From Ctenosaura bakeri (taxonomy: Eukaryota > Chordata > Lepidosauria > Squamata > Iguanidae): a stretch of 64,000 nucleotides of DNA. The notes beneath the pieces are model-generated. The model was not told where the DNA came from. It made no database searches and worked only from the letters and a program-made list of their open reading frames with translations. The stretch is from positions 310,001-374,000 of the forward strand of contig CAOLHI010000618.1 in the NCBI GenBank assembly GCA_948474755.1. The letters are read 5' to 3'. Positions 58,047 through 64,000 of the stretch are shown here, in pieces (the stretch's first letter is position 1; each line of letters opens with the position of its first letter). The translations under genes and the position numbers were made by a program.

Positions 58047-59754
58047 GTTTCAAACCAGATTCCTCAGCCCACTGAAATGAAGGCTCCCAACCACCTTGCC
58101 TCAGTATTTGGTAACTTAGCATGTGGATTGGTTCCACTGAAAATCTTTATAATACAAATGGTTCAAGGCAATATATGTGCCTTTTTCTGGAGTGTCTGAT
58201 TTATGCTGGCTCATTCACTCACACTTGTACCTGCTGATGAACAGATTTGTGTCTTTCTGCCTGTATAATCTGTAGGATGGTCAGTTAAAGATTTTCATAA
58301 AATATCTTCTATGCTGCCCTAAATCCCAATAAAATGCATCAAAGGCAACAATGAATTCAGAGACACTTTCAAAACAAAGGAACACTATATAAAACTTCAA
58401 TTGGCAAGACATTTTTTAAAGACAAGCAAACATGCAAACAAAAACAAACCCAGCCAAAGGAAAGACCCTTAAAAAGTACTTCCTCATTTATTAATTAAAG
58501 GTAATGGTATATAAAGAGTCTGTAATATTCAAAGGTCTTTATCTATTGTCTCAAATGCAATAGGGTTGCAGCTTGCCGCCACCCATCCAGGAAGTGTAAT
58601 CCACAGTGGATGAGTTAATAGGGAAGGAGAGAGAAAAAGAAGGAATTTAATGAACTTCAGAAACGCCGCTCCTTGATTATTTCCAGTTTTAAAACTGAGA
58701 CATTTTGCTTTATCTTTCTAAAAACAAAAGCTGAGGGAACTCTGACACATCTCGAGAGGACAGGCCACTTCTAGTTATCCATTCAAATACTGAAATTCCA
58801 TAATTTCAATACTATAAATACCTGTTGATATAATATCTTAGAAAATTGGCACCCAGTGGATATCCTCCCCTGATTTGTTTTACATAGTGGCAAAAATCCA
58901 TAGAGAGGAAGACTTTTCTGTATCTATGACGAAACCATACCCTCCAACATTTCATAGATGAAAACTGGCACATATATGGCTAAGAAGATCAGAATGTGAT
59001 GAAGATGGCAAAGGATATTAATTAGAAAGAACATAAAAGTTAGGACAGACTGCAACAGTTTGTTTTTGCCTGAGTCCATTGGAAAGAGCAAGATTCTGCC
59101 CCTCCTCACCTCTCCCTAGTAACAAAGTACAATCTAATTTTGCACTTTCCCTTCAGTTTGTAGCAATTGAAATAAACTGAAGACAAAGGGCGAAAGTGGG
59201 AGGAGGACAGAGAAACTGGGACATTTTAAGAACAGCTCAAGCAATGATATGACACAGGATTAATCAGGACATTTGGAAGATGTGCTGAAACTCAGATCTG
59301 CAGGAAAATATGTTTCTAGATTCATTATGTGTATATGTGGAAGGCTCATACACACATATATGCTGAAACTAGAACCTAGATTCAGCATCACTCTAGGAGA
59401 CATCTGTTACCATATCAGGACTTTCTACTTCTCCTGCCCCCTCGCAGCCCTCCCTGTTGTTTTAAAACCTGTTCCAGAGGGTTTCCCAGACCCCTGGTAC
59501 ATATCTGCAGGCAAAAGGAAAAAGGAGTTACTGTACTGTACAGTACAAGTTGTACTGTCAAAAGCAGTTCCATCAGCAGAATGATCCTGTCAGATCCCAC
59601 CCAAGGTATTTTGTTACCTTGTCCTCACTATTATTCCTTTAAAAATATATATTGCCTGGAATCTTGTGTGGCAGATGTATATGGATAAGAATCATAATTA
59701 TGGTGCTACACAGTTAATCCTGACCCAACCCCTCTTCTCAAATCCTCTCTTACT
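58047..59754. other. Unassigned DNA
   Basis: No gene recognised. 58938-59230 (ATACCCTCCAACATTTC ... GAAACTGGGACATTTT) may be an old dispersed repeat, family unknown. Confidence 0.4.
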
Positions 59755-60120
59755 GAGAAGCAGCCACTGCAATTGGTGAGGGTCTGTACACTTGTAACTT
59801 GGGAAGTGCCTGGCTAATGTTTCTGCCCCCTTCTGTGAGACATCTCCCTTGTGACAGGGTGAAGCAGGCTACCTGTTAAAATTCACCCTTGCATTTGATC
59901 ATTTGTGTGAAGAGGTGGGTGGGAATGTTGATCAGCTGCTTCTCAAGTGACAGGCCAATGGGCCCTCATCAATCACAAGTGGCTACTGCCCAGCAAGTAG
60001 GGATTTTGGCACTTTCACAGTCCCTCCATAGCCCTTAAAGTAGGGACTGTGTAGAAACTGTGAATCTGTAACAGTCACGACTGCATATGTAGGTTACACA
60101 CTCAAAACTGCCATAGAGAA
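59755..60120. repeat. Unidentified dispersed repeat, copies in inverted arrangement
   Basis: 59755-59832 (AGCAGCCACTGCAATTGGTG, AAGTGCCTGGCTAATG) parallels 61205-61262 directly. 59930-60120 (CACAAGTGGCTACTGCCCAG, ending GAGAATTCCAGCC) is the reverse complement of 61097-61262 and parallel to 35645-35878. The locus thus looks like a palindromic element with a long centre. No coding frame. Confidence 0.55.
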
Positions 60121-60753
60121 TTCCAGCCATTTAAAAAAGAAAAAAAAAGTATCAATGTTGAGGTTTTAGAATTGGGCATTGCACTCTATGGTTGTAAGAG
60201 ATTTTATTATTTGCAAACTGTTGATTAAACAATACATCAGTAATTGTTCCTATAGATGGGAGTGTTACTCAAAGATATTTTGCACTGGCATGAAGCTCTG
60301 TATTGCTAGTTTTGCCATTGTTAATTATTTCCACATTCTAACCACTTTTTGAATTTTTGTATTTTAGTTATTATCCCCTCCCCATTCTGCTACACATAGA
60401 TCTAAAAATCATTTAGTTGGAAGGCTCTAAATAATGGAAATTAAAAGGCAATTTTCATAAAGGCGTTTTAAAAATTCTAATAAAATTAAAGGCTGTAAAT
60501 ACTATTAGCTGTTGAGCAGAATTTTTCCTCCAGTAAAAATGTGTCTGGTAATTACATTGTTCTCCCATTTACCATAAGCTTTGTATTTAATTTCCTGCAC
60601 ACTTGCTAGCTTGTGGATTGCAATGGGTGCTATGTGGTCATTTTGTTCATACTCATGCTGCACCACAGTTAGGGAATATGAATGCAAGACTGCACGGCAC
60701 ATTTGAACTATGGGCAATGCATAGCAGATACATTTTCTAGCCCTTAACGCTGA
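60121..60753. other. Unassigned AT-rich DNA
   Basis: No gene or repeat recognised. Confidence 0.4.
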
Positions 60754-60964
60754 GGCCATTTCCTCACTATGCTGTTATGGTGCCATTATTCTACTTTCAA
60801 CATACTGTGGACTCCTGGGGCTTGCAGTTTAGGGAGGGGCATGGATAATTCTCAGCCAGAGCTCTTTGGCCTCAATAACGTGCAAACTCCAGAATCCTAC
60901 AGGATGTGGAAAGTGGAATAATAGCAGTATAACAGCAGTATAGCAGTATAGTGCAGAAATGGCC
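60754..60964. mobile_element. Palindromic MITE copy
   Basis: Ends GGCCATTTCCTCACTATGCT and GTGCAGAAATGGCC. Flanks TGA and TTA, one mismatch. Core TATTCTACTTTCAACATACTG. The right arm has a small tandem expansion (GTATAACAGCAGTATAGCAG). Confidence 0.82.
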
Positions 60965-61096
60965 TTAGTCAACAAATAAACAAGCAAAAAACCCACACAG
61001 GGACAGTTTATAAGGGCATCAAACCTGTCACATGTACCCAGAAATGATATGGCACAAATATTGTGATGGTAATTGCTGCAATCTTCTATGACAGGT

Positions 61097-61480
61097 ATGA
61101 ATGTCTAACTTAAAGTTACACACTTGTGACTGTTACATGCCCATGATCCCTGTGCAGCCCCTAAGTAACTGTGAAAGTTCCTCAATTCCCACTTACTAGG
61201 CAGTAGCCACTGTGATTGACAGGGTCTGTTCCCTTGTCAAGTGGGAAGCAGCTGGCTAATGGTCCCACCCTCCTCAAATCAATGATCTCTGGCATAAAGG
61301 GGAACAGTGACGGGGATACTGATTCTGCCTGTCACACTGGAGATCACTCATGGGAGGGTGTGGAATTGTCAGTCAAGGACTTCCCGAGCCATAAGGGGAT
61401 CTGGCCCATTCTCCTGCTGTTGAGGTTCCCACTATGTGGGGATGGTGGGGGCCAGGTTCGGTCTGGGATTTACTATGTAA
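61097..61480 (+). repeat. Unidentified dispersed repeat, copy 3
   Basis: TTAAAGTTACACACTTGTGA, ACTAGGCAGTAGCCACTGTG and GAAGCAGCTGGCTAATGG match the reverse complement of 59930-60120. The part after 61262 has no partner here, so the end is a guess. Confidence 0.5.
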
Positions 61481-61624
61481 TATGGTAACTAGGGGGTTTA
61501 CGCATATGTGAATCCCATATAGGATTCTAAGCCATATTTTTAGGAAGTGGGGTTATTGCTGGGACTTCATCTCACTGTAGACACACAGAAAGTACTTCTA
61601 TCTCTAAAAGAAAAGGTGCAATAT

Positions 61625-62310
61625 TTAATTAATTTATTATTTATTCATTTAAGGTATTTGTTTATTGACTTTTGACCAACTAGCATCCCCAGGGCAAATG
61701 ATAATGATAATAATTATACAGTAATAATATAACAACAACAACAATAACAGATAACATAACATGTAACATCTGTAAAAAGAGCATATAAAACCAATACATA
61801 TCAAAATCCATCAATAAACACTTTTAAAAAAGCACAATTTAAAAACAATCTGGATAGGCCAGTCTTTACCGCTTTTTTAAACTCAAGACAGCATTTCAAA
61901 CTGATGAATCTCTTTTAGCAGGTCATTCCACAGTCTGTGGGCTGCTGCATAAAATGCCCTCTGAGTAACAGCCAGTCTAGTTGTGACTGACTGAAGTAGA
62001 TATCTGCCAGAGGACCTGAGTGGGGTGGATTATACAGGAGAAGGCTTTCCTGTAGGTAACCTGAACCCAAACCATGTAGGACTTTAAAAGTAATAACCAA
62101 CATGTGGTACTTTGCCCAGAAACAAACTGGTAAGCAGTAGAATGATTTCAATATTGATATAATATGGTCACTCCTAAATGTACCAGTAACCAATCTGGGT
62201 GCTATGATTTGAACTAACTGAAATTTCTGAACTTGGCACAGAGTAGTCCACTGTACAGCATTGCATTGCAGAAGTCCAGGTTTGAGGTTCCCAGCATGTG
62301 CACTACCATC
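61625..62310 (-). mobile_element. L2-like LINE, C-terminal RT end and 3' UTR
   Basis: A 138-codon minus frame (62331-61915) reads FQLVQIIAPRLVTGTFRSDH, IISILKSFYCLPVCFWAKYH, MLVITFKVLHGLGSGYLQES, LLLYNPPHSG. This is the conserved tail of L2 ORF2 ('LQLVQNxAARLLTGTxxxDHIxPVLxxLHWLPVxxRxxFKxLVLxxKALxGxxPxYLxExL'). Toward 61625 comes the 3' UTR with TTATTTATTCATTTAAGG-like ends. It has no stop within 138 codons, but the RT core is absent. Confidence 0.87.
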
Positions 62311-62328
62311 TTTGTTGTTGTGTGTCTT

Positions 62329-62368
62329 CAAGTTATTTCTGCCTTATGGCAACTCTAAAGCAAATCTG
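62329..62368 (-). mobile_element. Sauria-type SINE tail, reverse
   Basis: TTTGTTGTTGTGTGTCTTCA followed by AGTTATTTCTGCCTTATGGC is the antisense SINE/BovB tail. The rest of this copy is missing; the plus-strand SINE starts right after. Confidence 0.8.
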
Positions 62369-62369
62369 T

Positions 62370-62562
62370 AAGTCAAGGTGGTATAGTGGTTTGAGTGTTG
62401 AGCTACAACCCCGGAGATCAGGGTTCGTTCCCCACTAGGCTAGGGAAACCCAGTGAGTGACCTTGGGTGCATCACACACACTCAGCACCAGAAAATCCTG
62501 TGATGGATTTGCCTTAGGGTTGCCATAAGTCAGAAATGATTTGAAGGCACACAACAACAACA
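62370..62562 (+). mobile_element. Sauria-type SINE, nearly complete
   Basis: Head AAGGTGGTATAGTGGTTTGA, B box GATCAGGGTTCGTTCCCCAC, body GTGACCTTGGGTGCATCACA, tail GCCATAAGTCAGAAATGATT and (ACA)n. With the tail at 62329-62368 it forms an inverted pair. Confidence 0.92.
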
Positions 62563-62564
62563 AT

Positions 62565-62900
62565 GAAGAATGTGTTTGTGACGAGCAAACTATTGGTCTC
62601 ACAAAATTCAGTCACTCTCCTGCTTTGTTTCTTGTTCCTTGGCCAAATTTCCCTACAATTTTTGATCCTGCTCTGTTTCTACTTTTGCATTTTGCTATGA
62701 TAAGAACAAGTACTGTTTTGGTATGTGATCACTTTCTTTCTGGACACCAATATAAAATCTCTCAATTTCTTCAAAGCTGTGAAGTCTGCCTTTATCAAAA
62801 ATCTTGGCATTGACATTTTTCATAATCATTTTAGAAAACAAAAGCTCATACTCAAACAAACTTTGGTTTATCAAATTGTGCATTTTCCCTTCAAATGTCC
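62565..62900 (-). mobile_element. BovB/RTE LINE, endonuclease fragment
   Basis: On the minus strand the translation reads EEIERFYIGVQKESDHIPKQ, then AKCKSRNRAGSKIVGKFGQG and TRNKAGE. This matches the BovB endonuclease segment 'FYxxVQxxxDxxPKxDxLIIxGDWNAKVGxxxxxGxxGKFGLGxRNxAGxRL'. The catalytic GDWNAK block is frameshifted. It abuts the SINE tail. Confidence 0.78.
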
Positions 62901-63583
62901 CATGGATTATCCTCTAGAGCAGAAGTAAGCAACTTTGGAAGGTCAAGAAGCAAATTTTCAGCTTATAGCACCCTCCAGAGGCTGCTGTAGATCCTCATCC
63001 CCCCACCTGAAATAAATAAACTGGAAGTGGTTTCTCATCTGTTTATGTGTTTTGGAGGTTTTTATAATATTTTGAGGGAGAATTCCATCCCTGAAAACCA
63101 CAGACACAGGAACAAGTTTTCTCCGGAACCCTGCAGGAACAGAAAAACAGCTTTTGGGACTGATTTTTCCCCCAGGTCATCAACGGAATGTTAAAGAAGC
63201 TACAGAAAAAGATGCACTTTGTCTCTCTCTGATCTAGCACCCAAATTAGTGGATCAGCCAAATTGGTTGGTTAGTGTTTGCACTAGGTTGAGTTTTAATA
63301 CTGTACAACAGGATCAATGATGGGTAGCCAGGATTTGAACCAAGTCTCTTGAAAGTGTTGTATTACTTTGTGAAACAAATTGTACCAGGACATGGTATCT
63401 ATGTAAGGAAGACCTGAGCATGTGGACTGATGTGTTTAGAAAAACACCTTGTGGCAAAAGGCTGAATCTTATCACTTGCTAATTCCTTTGGCCAATATTA
63501 GGAACAGGAATTCTACCCCCACATTAAGTTTTCCTTCAGTCCCAAAATTTCTTGCATATCAGTGTATGAGACACTGAAAATTG
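62901..63583. other. Unassigned DNA
   Basis: No gene recognised. TAGAGCAGAAGTAAGCAACT near 62916 may be the start of a decayed hAT end. Confidence 0.4.
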
Positions 63584-63815
63584 TTCACACGTAGATACCC
63601 TAAAGGCACCAGATCCCATCTGATCTTGGAAGCTAAGCAGAGTCAGTTCTGGTTAGTACTTAAATGGGACACCACAAATGAATACAGGTCCTATAGGCTA
63701 GATTTCAGAGGAAGGAACTGGCAATACCACTCTGAGTATTGCTTGCCTAAGAAAAGTCTATGAAATTCATGGGGTTGCCTTAAGTCCAGGCAACTTGAAG
63801 GCACACACACACACA
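63584..63815 (+). mobile_element. 5S-rRNA-derived SINE
   Basis: The first ~120 bp follow vertebrate 5S rRNA: CCCATCTGATCTTGGAAGCT AAGCAGAGTC, then GGTTAGTACTTAAATGGGAC and GAATACAGGTCCTATAGGCT, including the internal control region. The body continues AGAGGAAGGAACTGGCAATA, CCTAAGAAAAGTCTATGAAA TTCATGGGG and the BovB-like tail CAACTTGAAGGCACACACAC. Not a 5S gene, because of point changes and the SINE body. Confidence 0.92.
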
Positions 63816-64000
63816 AATGTATTAGGGTTTCTCTCCATCATTCCACACAGCCTTCAGGGAGATGTTGGATACAAGGTAGTAAAAGGAGCAGGCATTCGCT
63901 CATATGATTCATAGCATGTCCTTGGACATACAACAGTCTGTCATAATAAATCCCAAATGGTTGTGTGAGAACAGTACTGGCAATGGTCCCTTGTTACACA
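63816..64000. other. Unassigned DNA to window end
   Basis: Nothing recognised. Confidence 0.4.

Noticed and set aside
57597..58199. Overlapping frames in a CpG-rich block, possible gene or promoter
   Set aside because: Block edges coincide with inverted transposon ends; frames on both strands are expected from high GC.
63584..63815. 5S rRNA gene
   Set aside because: The 5S-like head is diverged and continues into a SINE body and BovB tail.
1..64000. CRISPR array, operon or bacterial/phage genes
   Set aside because: No regularly spaced repeats; repeat content, SINEs and LINEs are vertebrate.

Overview
The window reads as non-coding nuclear DNA of a squamate reptile, probably a lizard. This rests on the repeats. 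There are tRNA-headed SINEs with a BovB-type 3' tail (Sauria-SINE pattern), 5S-rRNA-headed SINEs with the same tail, BovB/RTE LINEs, CR1 LINEs ending in ATTCTATGATTCT-like repeats, and L2, L3-like and L1 LINEs. I found no host protein-coding exon, rRNA gene, functional tRNA gene or CRISPR array. The longest open frames either translate to decayed retroelement protein or are chance frames. The sequence is consistent with a large intergenic region or intron.

Layout. 1-2776: a minus-strand CR1/L3-like LINE split by an 881-bp solo retroviral LTR (764-1644, 4-bp target duplication) and a GC-rich MITE (1702-2119, TCT duplication). 3490-4479: a second, related LTR. 4996-15100: mostly unassigned DNA with MITEs, a 5S SINE and an L2 remnant. 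15130-19000: a Penelope-like piece with a decayed hammerhead-like core, a 913-bp hAT-type element with a perfect 8-bp target duplication, and BovB fragments. 19000-29400: CR1, SINEs, a second copy of the 0.9-kb hAT element, and a CR1 split by a 549-bp MITE with an ATA duplication. 29400-36400: sparse repeats, one GC-rich MITE and a 40-bp exact duplication. 36400-44030: a dense nest of L1, CR1, CR1/L3, BovB and L1 again, with two short hAT elements that have perfect 8-bp duplications. 45000-52000: GC-rich MITE fragments, a MIR-like SINE, a tyrosine-recombinase remnant and an L2 reverse-transcriptase remnant. 52000-64000: SINEs, a CpG-rich MITE (57615-58043), an unidentified repeat family, L2, BovB and a final 5S SINE.

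The strongest result is the wealth of non-autonomous DNA transposons whose ends can be fixed from target duplications. One is a palindromic family of about 150-210 bp with GGCC/GGGCC ends and 3-bp duplications (PIF/Harbinger-like, nine copies). A second set has the same kind of ends but longer, GC-rich interiors (seven copies or fragments). At least two further families have 8-bp duplications (hAT-like). Family names come from recalled consensus patterns, not from a search, and most LINE edges are good only to tens of bases. No previously undescribed system with a function is evident.
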